64,000 bases of DNA from Bacteroidales bacterium (lineage in GTDB: Bacteria; Bacteroidota; Bacteroidia; Bacteroidales; UBA932): positions 28,912 to 92,911 of the forward strand of contig JAILNI010000028.1 of NCBI GenBank assembly GCA_024691765.1. The letters run 5' to 3'. Shown piece by piece: positions 34,194 through 43,776 of this stretch. The first letter of the stretch is position 1, and each line of letters opens with the position of its first letter. Below the pieces are notes generated by a model. That model was not told the origin of the DNA. It did no database searches and saw only the letters and a list, made by a program, of their open reading frames with translations. The translations under genes were made by a program, and so were the position numbers.

Positions 34194-35728
34194 AAGCTCT
34201 TGTTTCATTGATATCGTTGATATGGCCGCTTAGTGTATTTGCCCAGCCGGTAATTCCTCACCGGTCGGCCGAGGATACGTGTGGGGTGATGAGTCCGGCG
34301 TATTGGGCGCTGTGGAACGACGATGTCCAGTCGAAGATAGATGCCGACATAGATCTTTATCGGAAAGCCGATGGTGTTTTTCGTGTGGGAAGCGTCAAGA
34401 AGGGAACGACAGTCAAGGTGGAACAAGTCTCGTCGGCTTTCCAGTTCGGGGCATCCACCTTCAATTTCAATCAACTTGGCTCTTCGGAGGCGAATTCGCG
34501 TTACAAGGAGTTATTCGGCACGTTGTTCAATCGTGCGACGGTTGGCCTTTACTGGCGGGATTTCCAGTGGTTCAAGGATGATCCCATGCGCTTTTCCGGA
34601 GAACTGAGGGATAGTGAGGAATACTGGAACAACTTCAAGAAAAAGCCTTATGCCCAGCCCCACTGGCGCCGGCCGGCATCTGATCCGATAGTCGACTGGT
34701 GTGCCGCCCATGATGTAGGCGTCCATATTCATCCGCTTGCCTGGGGGAGCGGGACAAACAATCCCACATGGTTGCATCTGCTGGCCCCTCAGGGAGAGCG
34801 CGCGCTGCTGGATTCACTGGAAGACGTGAGCCTGTTCGAGAGCAAAGTGCCCCGCTCGGCACGGTACGATGCATTGTCCCTTGATTCATTGGCTATCCTG
34901 CTGCCTGGTTACGGAAAGGCTTTGAGTGAGACTTTTGACACGCATGTGCGGGAGATTATCGACAGATACAAGGACAATCCCGCCGTGGTGAGTTTCGACG
35001 TAGTCAATGAAAGCTGCAAAGACTGGCGGGCCGGCGTACAGGTTCCGGGGGCGCTTTTCACAAAAAGCCGATACATGCTGCTGCCCGGTGATTATACCCG
35101 CCGCACCTGGCGCATTGCCGATGAGATGATTCCGGGCAGGCAGATGAAATGCATCAACGATTATGTGATGGAGGATGACTATATCCGCCAGGTTCAGACA
35201 CTGCTCTCCGAGGGCTGTGATGTTCAGGCCATAGGGGCCCAGATGCATTTGTACGACCCGGCTCAATGCGCTCAAATCGCAGCGGGTGAGCCTGTTCAGT
35301 CTCCGGAATATGTCTGGGACCTGATGCAACGTCTATCCGCCCCCGGTCTTCCCATTTGTATAAGTGAAATAACCATTACCGCACCTTTTGACGGTGATCG
35401 TGGAGAAATGATACAGGCCATTATCGCCCGCAATCTCTACCGTCTCTGGTTCAGCGGAGAGAAGATGTTCGCCATCACCTGGTGGAATCTGGTGGACGGT
35501 TGTGGCTTCCCTGGAGAACCCGCCACCTCAGGACTGTTCTATCGGAACATGACACCCAAGGCCGCCTATTATGCGCTTGAGGAACTCATCAATCACGAGT
35601 GGAAGACCTCCCTGGAAGTGAAGCCGGTAAAAGGTGTGGTCCGCTGGCGCGGTTTCAAGGGCGCCTATAAGATATTCTGGACCGATGCCCGCGGCAGGGA
35701 ACACACGGACACGGTTGAGCTAAAATAA
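34190..35728 (+). CDS. Glycoside hydrolase family 10 (endo-xylanase-like)
   Basis: A 512-residue secreted protein (signal MKALVSLISLIWPLSVFAQ). A beta-sandwich (about 30-95) precedes a GH10-type TIM barrel. FNRATVGLYWRDFQW, HIHPLAWG and VVSFDVVNESCKDW carry the presumed acid/base Glu. QAIGAQMHLY and LPICISEITI carry the presumed nucleophile Glu, followed by ITWWNLVDG. Endo-beta-1,4-xylanase or a related beta-glycanase activity is expected. It would cut the backbone of the PUL substrate before GH3/GH39-like enzymes trim the ends. The sequence departs from typical xylanases around the nucleophile (SEITI instead of SELDI), so specificity may be shifted. Confidence 0.85.
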   Translation: MKALVSLISLIWPLSVFAQPVIPHRSAEDTCGVMSPAYWALWNDDVQSKIDADIDLYRKADGVFRVGSVKKGTTVKVEQVSSAFQFGASTFNFNQLGSSEANSRYKELFGTLFNRATVGLYWRDFQWFKDDPMRFSGELRDSEEYWNNFKKKPYAQPHWRRPASDPIVDWCAAHDVGVHIHPLAWGSGTNNPTWLHLLAPQGERALLDSLEDVSLFESKVPRSARYDALSLDSLAILLPGYGKALSETFDTHVREIIDRYKDNPAVVSFDVVNESCKDWRAGVQVPGALFTKSRYMLLPGDYTRRTWRIADEMIPGRQMKCINDYVMEDDYIRQVQTLLSEGCDVQAIGAQMHLYDPAQCAQIAAGEPVQSPEYVWDLMQRLSAPGLPICISEITITAPFDGDRGEMIQAIIARNLYRLWFSGEKMFAITWWNLVDGCGFPGEPATSGLFYRNMTPKAAYYALEELINHEWKTSLEVKPVKGVVRWRGFKGAYKIFWTDARGREHTDTVELK

Positions 35729-35734
35729 TCTGAG

Positions 35735-38587
35735 ATGCGATACCTGTCCCTGTCTGTCCTGCTGCTTCTGCTTCTTTCCTGTTCCGGAGGGAAGCAGTAC
35801 GATATATGTATATACGGCGGCACGTCAGCGGGTGTTATAGCTGCGAGGACGGCCGCCCTGCAGGGGCACAGCGTAGTCGTTGTGGAGCCGCTGGACCACA
35901 TCGGCGGCATGACAACGGGCGGGCTTGGACAGACTGATATAGGCAATAAACAGGTTGTACAGGGGCTTTCCCGGAAGTTTTACCGCGATTTGGGAACTCA
36001 CTACGGGTCTCTGGAAAAATGGGTGTTCGAGCCTTCGGTGGCGTCGGAAATCTTTGAGCGCTACCTGGACCACCCGAGGATAACAGTTCTCCGTAAGACC
36101 GGCCTTTGCGGGGTGCGGAAGAAATGCGCGGTTATCCGGTCCATCGATGTGCGGGGACTGGACGGGGACTGGCGTTTTAAGGGTAGGCTCCGGCGCCTCC
36201 CGGCAAAAGAATTCATCGACGCCAGTTACGAAGGGGATCTAATGGCAGCGGCCGGAGTCAGTTGTACAGTAGGACGGGAAAGCAGCGCGCAATATGGAGA
36301 ACCTTGGAACGGCAGGCATCTTTCTTCCAAGCATCAACTTCCGGACGGAATCAATCCTCAGGGGCTGGCCGGTATAGATGACGATTCCTCATTCTGGGCC
36401 GAAGGAGACGGAGATACGCTCGTTCAAGCCTACAACTTCCGTATTTGCCTTACCGACAGTCTGGAAAACAGCATCCCTTTGGAGCAGCCTCCCTCTTACG
36501 ATCCCGCCCGCTATGAACTGCTGGCCCGTCTTCTTGCTGTCCAGGGAGAATCTGCCCGCTATTTCATCTGGGATCGCATGCCCTGCCGCAAGACGGACAT
36601 CAATAACTACGGCGGTTTTTCGACCGACCTTGTCGGTGGCAGCAACGAATGGCCAGAAGCTTCTTATGAGCGTCGCAGGACTATATGGCAGGATCATTAT
36701 GACTATACGCTGGGGCTCCTCTGGTTCATACAAACGGACCCGCGAGTTCCTGAAAGCATACGCGCCGAGATGTCCCGTTGGGGGCTTCCGAAGGACGAAT
36801 ACCCGCGCAGCGGTCATTGGAGCCCGCAGCTTTATGTGCGTGAGGGCAGGCGGATGATATCCGACTATATCGTCACTCAGGCCGACTGCGAGGGCCGCGC
36901 TTCCGTTGAGGACGGAGTAGCCCTTGCTGCCTATGCCATGGACTCACACAACTGCCGCCGGATCGTTGTAGACGGTATGGTAAAGAACGAAGGAAACGTG
37001 GAAACCAAGATTCCTGGCCCTTATCCGATACCTTACCGCAGTATTGTTCCCAAGCGTGAAGAATGCGCCAATCTTCTGGTACCTGTATGCCTTAGCTCCA
37101 GCCATATCGCATTCGGCTCTATCCGTATGGAACCGGTCTTCATGACTCTTGGGCAGGTGGCGGCCATGGCAGCGGATGAGGCGATGCGCAAAGCTTTGGC
37201 GGTACAGGATGTCCCGGCTTCGGTTATCATTCAAAAAATGGCGGAGGACCCGTATCTTGACGGTTCTGTTCCCGATATCCTGATCGATGACCTGACGGGG
37301 GATGTTTCGGCTGCTGGATGGGAGCAGATCCGCAGTAACCGCGGCTATGGCCCAAGTTGTCTTGAACTCCCACATTCCGGAAACGGCCAACCTGCCGTAT
37401 TCAGGGCGGAAATCCCTGTTTCAGGACACTATTCCGTATACTCCTATACCAATCTCAAGGACAGGCTGGCTCCGATTGCGTATTACCGGTTGGAGAATGA
37501 CGGAAGTCAGTATAATGTGCGCGTTGATTCCCGTACCATTCCTCTGGTGGGCCAGACCAAAGGCGACTGGGCCCCTCTCGGTGAGTACGATTTTGCCTCA
37601 GGACCTTTTACCGTCACGGTAACGGGTGACGAAGATCCGCTTCCCCTTCGTTGCGACGCCATCCTGTGTGTCCGTTCCGCCTCCCGCGATACCGTTCGGA
37701 TACTGGGCGTCGGGAACAGCTGGACCAGGGACTCGATGCGCTGGCTCAGCGCGATTGCGGCCAGCGCCGGTCGTCCCGTAATCGCGGGACACGGCTACCT
37801 TGGCGGAAGTACGCTGGAAGACCAGTGGCACGGGATAACGGATACGGCTTACTGCTATATTCATAACGGAGAGCCGCAGAAGGTACATTCAACATATCAA
37901 TACTGGAAATACGCAGCCACGAAAGACCCGGTAAAAATACCTTCTGAGGGATATGGAAACGGACTGGCCGGTATCGGCGTAACGCTGGAAAGAGTCGTTC
38001 GGGACGAGCCCTGGGACTGGATCGTCTTTCAGCCGGAGGCTACGCTCGGAGGTGATTATACTCGCCATCTGGGGCAGGGGACGGACGGCTACAGCCTGGG
38101 GGCGATGATAGGCGCGGTCAAAGGGATGATGTCGCCGGATGCGGCGGCAAAGGTTCGCGTCGCGCTTATGGTGCCGTTCTCATATCCCGAGGGGAATACC
38201 GATTACCGGGAGAAGTTTCTTGCGGTGTACAACAAGGGTAAAACGCCCCGGGACCAGGCGGAATGGGACCGGCTGTACCGGAAGCAGTACAAATTGATTC
38301 AGCAGGCGGCTCCCGTGCTCTGCAAGGCCCTTTCGCTGAATGGCTGTATCAATGTAGGCGCTGCAATCGAAGCGGCCCGGAAGGACCCTGACCTTTCCCG
38401 CTGCGGATATCTTCTCCAGCGTCGGCAGGATAATACCCATCTCGCCGACGGCGTTCCCAAGTACATTGCCTCGCTCTGCTACGCATACTTTTTGCTGGGC
38501 ATACAACCGGAAGAGGTCTCTTTCTATGTAGATGATGAATCTCTGGCGGCAAAGGCCAGAACCCTTGTATACGATATTCTGAAATGA
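35735..38587 (+). CDS. FAD-dependent oxidoreductase fused to DUF4886 SGNH-like domain
   Basis: A 950-residue secreted or lipid-anchored protein (LLLLLSCSGG). The FAD-binding domain starts YDICIYGGTSAGVIAARTAA with a VVVVEP second strand, and GGMTTGGLGQTD is the family's flavin loop. The domain runs to about residue 490 and is of the FAD-dependent oxidoreductase type often found in Bacteroidota PULs. A short beta domain (about 525-645) follows. Residues about 650-950 (ILGVGNSWTRDSMRW, WDWIVFQPEATLGG, VPFSYPEG) look like DUF4886, an SGNH-hydrolase-like fold. The combination suggests oxidation plus de-esterification of a sugar. The reaction is not known. Confidence 0.8.
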   Translation: MRYLSLSVLLLLLLSCSGGKQYDICIYGGTSAGVIAARTAALQGHSVVVVEPLDHIGGMTTGGLGQTDIGNKQVVQGLSRKFYRDLGTHYGSLEKWVFEPSVASEIFERYLDHPRITVLRKTGLCGVRKKCAVIRSIDVRGLDGDWRFKGRLRRLPAKEFIDASYEGDLMAAAGVSCTVGRESSAQYGEPWNGRHLSSKHQLPDGINPQGLAGIDDDSSFWAEGDGDTLVQAYNFRICLTDSLENSIPLEQPPSYDPARYELLARLLAVQGESARYFIWDRMPCRKTDINNYGGFSTDLVGGSNEWPEASYERRRTIWQDHYDYTLGLLWFIQTDPRVPESIRAEMSRWGLPKDEYPRSGHWSPQLYVREGRRMISDYIVTQADCEGRASVEDGVALAAYAMDSHNCRRIVVDGMVKNEGNVETKIPGPYPIPYRSIVPKREECANLLVPVCLSSSHIAFGSIRMEPVFMTLGQVAAMAADEAMRKALAVQDVPASVIIQKMAEDPYLDGSVPDILIDDLTGDVSAAGWEQIRSNRGYGPSCLELPHSGNGQPAVFRAEIPVSGHYSVYSYTNLKDRLAPIAYYRLENDGSQYNVRVDSRTIPLVGQTKGDWAPLGEYDFASGPFTVTVTGDEDPLPLRCDAILCVRSASRDTVRILGVGNSWTRDSMRWLSAIAASAGRPVIAGHGYLGGSTLEDQWHGITDTAYCYIHNGEPQKVHSTYQYWKYAATKDPVKIPSEGYGNGLAGIGVTLERVVRDEPWDWIVFQPEATLGGDYTRHLGQGTDGYSLGAMIGAVKGMMSPDAAAKVRVALMVPFSYPEGNTDYREKFLAVYNKGKTPRDQAEWDRLYRKQYKLIQQAAPVLCKALSLNGCINVGAAIEAARKDPDLSRCGYLLQRRQDNTHLADGVPKYIASLCYAYFLLGIQPEEVSFYVDDESLAAKARTLVYDILK

Positions 38588-40023
38588 AAAGATTAGCCTT
38601 ATTATTCGCCCTGCTTGTCTCCTGCCTGGCTTCTGCCCAGGTCGGCCCTTCTGTAACGTACGACAAGTTTCTTCAGGCCGCTCCGCCCCTCAAGCAGGTG
38701 GGGATGCTGAAGGTCGACCCTTCGCTGAGGGTGGACCGTTGGTCCATCGGCTGCGAATGTCTGGACCGTGATATGGCCGATTTTGCCCAGTATGGCGCCT
38801 ATGTCGGAGAACTTGGAGTCGGACATGCCCGTATTCAGAGCGGATGGGCAAAGACTGAGAAGGTGAAGGGCCAGTACGACTTTGCCTGGCTGGACGCCAT
38901 AGTAGATGGCTTGCTGGCTCAGAACGTGCAACCCTGGATGTGCCTGTGCTACGGGAATCGTCTCTATGGCAGCGGTACTACTCTGGGTAACGCCATACCC
39001 TCCGGTTCCGCAACCATGAAGGCTTGGGAGAAGTATGTGTCCGCCACCGTGGAACACTTCAAGGGGCGGGTTCAGTGCTATGAAATATGGAATGAGCCGA
39101 ATATATCGGAGAACAAGGGACATCCGGAGAGATATGTGAAGCTGTTGAGAGTCACCTGTCCCGTAATCCGCAAGGCGGATCCTTCGGCCCGTATCGCAGC
39201 GTTCGCGCTGGCTTCGCTGGACTATGAGTTCCTTGACGAAGGTCTCAAAGCCCTGAAACCGGGAATGTTCGATATAGTCACCCTTCACAAATATTTTGAG
39301 AACCCTGACGAAGGTGATTACGACTTCCAACTGCTTGCCAACAGAATCCATGCTTTCGACCCTTCCGTGAAGGTAGTGATGGGAGAAGGAGGCTGCCCGT
39401 CGGAGCTGGGCTGGGACCACGCCCTCAAATATCAGGAATGGACGGAATACAGCCAGGCCAAGGTTGACCTTCGCCGTATGGCCTGCGATTTTGCGCAGGG
39501 GCGCCCCTCGTCCATCTTTACTATGGTGGATCTGGTATATCCGGACTTCCAGCAGTCCTTCGGCCTTCTGTGCACGAGCCTGAAGGGCAGGGTTATCTAT
39601 AAGAAACCGTCCTTTTATGCAGTGCGCAATATGGTCCATCTGCTGCCGGATGAGGTGACGCCATGTCCCGTTTCCGCTTCTGATTCTACAGGCCGGTCCG
39701 TGAAGTATACCGGTCTTTCCAAGGACAGCAAGCGCTTGGGCGCCTTAATATACTTTGCGGACGACGCTCCGTCTTCATCGCTTGAATGGACAAGGGTTAA
39801 GGTTTCGTTGAAGGGACTGATACTGGAAGAGCCGGTTCTGGTAGAACCTGTTACCGGCCGCGTATTTGCCCTGGACCGTTACCACTATTCGCCAAACAAT
39901 CCCGACAGGACCTACACCGTGTATATATGGGACAGTCCGGTATTCCTGATGGAACGCAGCGCCGTTCCAATGCGTGGCAGTACGGTTGATGCCGTAGGGG
40001 AATCGTTCTATAATGAATTCTGA
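38584..40023 (+). CDS. GH39-like (clan GH-A) beta-glycosidase
   Basis: A 479-residue secreted enzyme (signal MKRLALLFALLVSCLASAQ). The barrel includes HARIQSGWAKTEKVKGQYDFAWLD, YEIWNEPNI (presumed acid/base Glu) and VKVVMGEGGCPSE (presumed nucleophile Glu), in the positions expected for clan GH-A and most like GH39 beta-xylosidases. A small C-terminal beta domain follows. It overlaps the previous gene by ATGA and is 4 bp from the next. Together with GH10 and GH3 it supports a xylan-like or xylose-containing substrate. The family number is a best guess; another GH-A family is possible. Confidence 0.75.
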   Translation: MKRLALLFALLVSCLASAQVGPSVTYDKFLQAAPPLKQVGMLKVDPSLRVDRWSIGCECLDRDMADFAQYGAYVGELGVGHARIQSGWAKTEKVKGQYDFAWLDAIVDGLLAQNVQPWMCLCYGNRLYGSGTTLGNAIPSGSATMKAWEKYVSATVEHFKGRVQCYEIWNEPNISENKGHPERYVKLLRVTCPVIRKADPSARIAAFALASLDYEFLDEGLKALKPGMFDIVTLHKYFENPDEGDYDFQLLANRIHAFDPSVKVVMGEGGCPSELGWDHALKYQEWTEYSQAKVDLRRMACDFAQGRPSSIFTMVDLVYPDFQQSFGLLCTSLKGRVIYKKPSFYAVRNMVHLLPDEVTPCPVSASDSTGRSVKYTGLSKDSKRLGALIYFADDAPSSSLEWTRVKVSLKGLILEEPVLVEPVTGRVFALDRYHYSPNNPDRTYTVYIWDSPVFLMERSAVPMRGSTVDAVGESFYNEF

Positions 40024-40027
40024 AATC

Positions 40028-41497
40028 ATGAAAACTCGATACATCGCATTCTTGCTGAACGCCCTCCTTGTGGCGGCTTGCGGACAACCGGTCCCTCCTG
40101 CCGTGCTGTTTGGCGGAGAAATGCATAATTCAAACGCCTCCACCCCTGAATCCATAGATGCGTCTATGGATCTGGCGCTTGCGCTTGGATACAACTGCGT
40201 GCTTGCCCCGGTAAGCTGGGCCCAGACCGAAGTGGAACCCGGGGTTTTCGATTTTTCTTTGGTGGATTATCTGGTGAAGGAGGCTGACAGGCGGAACATA
40301 TATCTTGGCCTGCTGTGGTTCGGCACCTGGAAAAACGGCGAATCTTCCTATCCGCCGCGGTGGGTTCGTCAGCAGAGCTGTTATGCCCTTGCCCCGGACG
40401 GAACGCCGGCAAAGGCCATTTCGCCTTTCTGCGAAACTGCATTGGCTGCCGATAAGGCTGCTTTCTCTGCGCTTATGGCGCATCTACGTGCAAAGGACAG
40501 AAATGGCAGGGTTCTATGCGTTCAGGTAGAGAATGAGTGCGGTGCCTTTATCGAGAGGGACTGCTCTCCGGCTGCATTGAAGGCCTGGGAGGAAGAAGGT
40601 TGGGCGTGCAGTGAAGATCCGCTGGCCCCTCAACTCTTTATGGCAAAGGCCTTTGCCCGATTTGTGGATGCGGTGGCTGCAGCTGGCAAGGCTCAGTATG
40701 ATATCCCGGTGTTTGCCAATGCCTGGCTCGCTCCGGCGGACAAGCCTTACGGCAAATATCCGAACGGCGGTCCGAGAATCGCCGCCCTGGATGTATGGAA
40801 AGAGAACGCCCCTAATCTGGACTGGTTGTCCCCGGATATCTACGACAGGGGATTCGCCTCCATCTGCTCGGCTTATGGTGAAGGTCAGACCCTCTTTATC
40901 CCGGAGACATCACGTCAGGCCGGCCGTTACTATTATGCATTCGGCGAAGCGGGGGCGAAAGGAGTGTTCTGCTTTGGATATGAAGAATCGTACGACGACC
41001 CATATTACGTGCAGGAGTGCAGGGTTTTCTCGGAACTGCTGCCATATCTCGGACGTGAATATCCCACTAGAGGGTTCTTCCGTGAGCCCAAAGTTGACGA
41101 TCCGGATGCCGAATTCAACCTGGTCCTGGGGAGACGCAGTTTCGTTGTCCATTGCATAGCAGGGGAGAAGAACGCGCACGGCATCATTATCCGGACAGGA
41201 GAAGATGAATATATAGTCGCAGGGGTCGGAGCCTGGATCAGTTTTGGGGATGACTCCTGCCTTGCCGGAGTGGAGGAACTGCGGGATGGTAAAGTCTGGC
41301 AGGTTCTTAATGGCGATGAAACCGGCCATCACAACATGCTGTATCTTCGCGGTCGCCTGTATCAGGATGATTACGCGGCCCCTGACGGAACCCGCATCCC
41401 GGCTCCGTATTATGGACTCAGTTATCAGCGGCGTTTCAAGCCGGCGGCGCATGAACGTTTCAAAGTATCAGGTATCTATCGCATAAAACTCTATTGA
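40028..41497 (+). CDS. DUF5597-type beta-galactosidase-like glycoside hydrolase (GH35/42-like)
   Basis: A 489-residue lipoprotein (MKTRYIAFLLNALLVAACGQ). The catalytic barrel has LFGGEMHNS, CVLAPVSWAQTEVEPGVFDF, GLLWFGTWKNG, CVQVENECGAF (presumed acid/base) and LFIPETSRQ (presumed nucleophile). The C-terminal about 120 residues match the DUF5597 extension of Bacteroidota beta-galactosidase-like enzymes. The ATG at 40028 is preferred to 40013, since it gives the lipoprotein signal and follows the upstream stop by 4 bp. It probably releases galactose or a similar residue from side chains. Substrate specificity is inferred only from the fold. Confidence 0.8.
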   Translation: MKTRYIAFLLNALLVAACGQPVPPAVLFGGEMHNSNASTPESIDASMDLALALGYNCVLAPVSWAQTEVEPGVFDFSLVDYLVKEADRRNIYLGLLWFGTWKNGESSYPPRWVRQQSCYALAPDGTPAKAISPFCETALAADKAAFSALMAHLRAKDRNGRVLCVQVENECGAFIERDCSPAALKAWEEEGWACSEDPLAPQLFMAKAFARFVDAVAAAGKAQYDIPVFANAWLAPADKPYGKYPNGGPRIAALDVWKENAPNLDWLSPDIYDRGFASICSAYGEGQTLFIPETSRQAGRYYYAFGEAGAKGVFCFGYEESYDDPYYVQECRVFSELLPYLGREYPTRGFFREPKVDDPDAEFNLVLGRRSFVVHCIAGEKNAHGIIIRTGEDEYIVAGVGAWISFGDDSCLAGVEELRDGKVWQVLNGDETGHHNMLYLRGRLYQDDYAAPDGTRIPAPYYGLSYQRRFKPAAHERFKVSGIYRIKLY

Positions 41498-41500
41498 TCC

Positions 41501-42571
41501 ATGAGACGCTTGTTTATAATCTGTATTTTGTTGTCAGTAGTATTCGACGCTTCGGCTCAGGACTACACCGACGCTCTCAGCCTTACGATTGTAGGAAAGT
41601 TCGCGGAAACCAGGCACCCGTGGGACAGGCTTGATCCCCAGGAAGGGATGACTACAGGGGAAAAAGGCCAGGCACGCCAGAGCGCAGGCCTTGCCGTAGC
41701 TTTCAGGACCAACTCGAAAAGCATAGGCGTAAGAGTGATATGGCGAAAGAAAGCATCCGACGGCGGAAATCAGGGAGCCATAGCAGCAAGGGGCTTTGAC
41801 CTTTATATCAAAAAGGATGGAACCTGGCTGTGGGCCGGAAACGGCTATCCCAAAAACACTCCGGATACTCCCCTGGAAATCGAGATTATCAAAGACTGCG
41901 GAAATGGAGAAAAACAGTGCCTTTTGTATCTTCCTCTCTTCTCGGAGATAGAAAACCTGGACGTCGTTACTGCTGAAGGCAGCTGGATAGAAGCGGCGCC
42001 TCAGCCATTCAAGGGGCGTATCGCAGTGTGGGGCTCGTCGTACACCCAGGGCTCCGGAGCCGGCCGTTGCGCAATGACCTGGGAAGCCCAACTCTCGCGT
42101 GCGACAGGATATAATTTTATCAATCTTGGTTTCAGCGGCAACTGCAAGTTGCAGCAGTACTTCGCGGACGCGCTGCTCGACGCCACGGCTGCGGATGCCT
42201 TTGTTTTCGATGCTTTCTCCAATCCGACTCCCACTGAGGTTGAGGAAAGGCTGGAACCGTTCATTAAACGCTTTGTCCGCGAGAGGCCGGGAGTACCTCT
42301 CATTTTCCTGCAGACCATATATCGCGAAAAGCGGAATTTCAACCACGCTTATGATTCCCGCGAGAGCGCAAAGCGCGCCAAGGCGGATGAACTGATGCGG
42401 CAGATGGCGACCAGGTATCCCGGCGTGTATTGGGTTACTTCCACCAATGCCACTTCCGAGACCCACGAAGCCACGTCGGATGGCTCACATCCCGACTCTT
42501 ATGGCTATACCTTATGGATGGAATCCGTAAAAGAACCCATACTGGAAATACTGAACAAGTACGGTTTATGA
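41501..42571 (+). CDS. SGNH/GDSL esterase with GxDLY N-terminal domain
   Basis: A 356-residue secreted protein (signal ending SVVFDASAQ). The N-terminal beta domain (about 20-165) contains GFDLYIKKDGTWLW, the GxDLY family mark. The hydrolase domain has the block I Ser in VWGSSYTQGSGA, a Gly/Asn region FINLGFSGNCKL, and SDGSHPDSYG with the block V Asp/His pair. This class removes acetyl or other acyl groups from polysaccharides or lipids. It fits deacetylation of a plant glycan next to GH10/GH39-like enzymes. It begins 3 bp after the previous stop and overlaps the transporter gene by ATGA. Confidence 0.85.
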   Translation: MRRLFIICILLSVVFDASAQDYTDALSLTIVGKFAETRHPWDRLDPQEGMTTGEKGQARQSAGLAVAFRTNSKSIGVRVIWRKKASDGGNQGAIAARGFDLYIKKDGTWLWAGNGYPKNTPDTPLEIEIIKDCGNGEKQCLLYLPLFSEIENLDVVTAEGSWIEAAPQPFKGRIAVWGSSYTQGSGAGRCAMTWEAQLSRATGYNFINLGFSGNCKLQQYFADALLDATAADAFVFDAFSNPTPTEVEERLEPFIKRFVRERPGVPLIFLQTIYREKRNFNHAYDSRESAKRAKADELMRQMATRYPGVYWVTSTNATSETHEATSDGSHPDSYGYTLWMESVKEPILEILNKYGL

Positions 42572-43776
42572 AAAAGATAAAACTGTCCCTTTTCGTCAAA
42601 GTCCTTATCGCCATAGCTCTGGGCGCATCGCTGGGGCTCCTGTTCAAAAGAGCTTTCGCTGCACAGGAGGACGGCTTCGTATACGGCCTGTGTATGGTTC
42701 TGGTAAGGCTTTTCAAAACCTTCAACGTGCTTTTTGCCCAGTTGCTTCGCTTTATTGTGCCGCTGCTGGTGCTTGGGCTGGTTACTCCTGCTATCTACGG
42801 CCTTGGTAAAGGTGCCGGCAAGATGCTGCTTGTGGTAGTTGTAGTAGCTTACATCTCCACCGTCCTTGCCGGATTGTTCGCATACGGTGCATCATCGGCC
42901 TTCTTCCCACACATTCTGGGGGCGGGAGACCTTTCCTCCGAAGCTGCCGGCGCGGTTAGTTTCAAACCGTACATCGATCTTCAGATCAAACCCCTGTGCG
43001 ATATCCTCACTGCCCTCTGCCTTTCCTTTATGGTGGGAATATGCTGCATTTACATCAAGGGCGACGCATTGCGCCGCTGGTTCGATGAATTCGGCGAGGT
43101 TGTCAAAATGACCATAGAGAAGGCTATAATACCTTTGATGCCTTTCTATATCTTTACGATGATGTGCGAAATGAGCGCGGCCGGTAAGTTCTCTGTGGTT
43201 ATGGGGTCGGGAGTCAAAGTGATTGCGACGGGAGTTGTCCTAAGCTTATTGTTCCTTATAATACAGTATGTCGTAGCGGGAGCTGTGGCAGGAAAGAACC
43301 CGTTCAGATGTCTCTGGAATATGTTCCCCGCATATCTCACAGGATTCTCCATCTGTTCGTCTTCAGCCGTAATTCCGGTTACCCAGAAATGTACCCTCAA
43401 GAACGGAGTGTCCGAAGAAGTGGCCAATTTCGTGATTCCCTTGTGCTCCAATGTCCACATGTGCGGTTCGGTGATCAAACTGGCTACCACCGCAGTGGCT
43501 GTCGCGTATATGAGCGGCGCGCCAATCACCCTGCCGTTGTTCCTTAATTTCGTGCTGATGCTCGGCGTTGCGACAGTTGCATCGCCGGGAGTGATGAGCG
43601 GAGTTCTGATGGCTTCGGTCGGATTCCTGGAGTCCATTCTGGGTTTTTCCCCGGAAATGACCGCGCTTCTCATGGCTATCTATCTTGCCCTCGACGGCTA
43701 CGGCCCCGCCTGCAATGTTACCGGAGACGGAGCGATAGCTCTTGGAGTGGACAGGTTCTTCAAAAAGAACAGTTAG
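42568..43776 (+). CDS. Dicarboxylate/amino acid:cation symporter (DAACS, SLC1-type)
   Basis: A 402-residue inner-membrane transporter with a GltP-like fold: eight to ten hydrophobic segments, a hairpin CSSSAVIPVTQKC with the serine-rich HP1 motif near residue 270, and a second hairpin region ending YLALDGYGPACNVTGDG (TM8-like). The ATG at 42568 follows the ATGA overlap rule of the operon. Members carry glutamate, aspartate, C4-dicarboxylates or sugar-derived acids with Na+ or H+. Its place within a glycan PUL is unusual and suggests uptake of an acidic product or amino-acid part of the substrate; this is inference. Confidence 0.85.
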   Translation: MKKIKLSLFVKVLIAIALGASLGLLFKRAFAAQEDGFVYGLCMVLVRLFKTFNVLFAQLLRFIVPLLVLGLVTPAIYGLGKGAGKMLLVVVVVAYISTVLAGLFAYGASSAFFPHILGAGDLSSEAAGAVSFKPYIDLQIKPLCDILTALCLSFMVGICCIYIKGDALRRWFDEFGEVVKMTIEKAIIPLMPFYIFTMMCEMSAAGKFSVVMGSGVKVIATGVVLSLLFLIIQYVVAGAVAGKNPFRCLWNMFPAYLTGFSICSSSAVIPVTQKCTLKNGVSEEVANFVIPLCSNVHMCGSVIKLATTAVAVAYMSGAPITLPLFLNFVLMLGVATVASPGVMSGVLMASVGFLESILGFSPEMTALLMAIYLALDGYGPACNVTGDGAIALGVDRFFKKNS

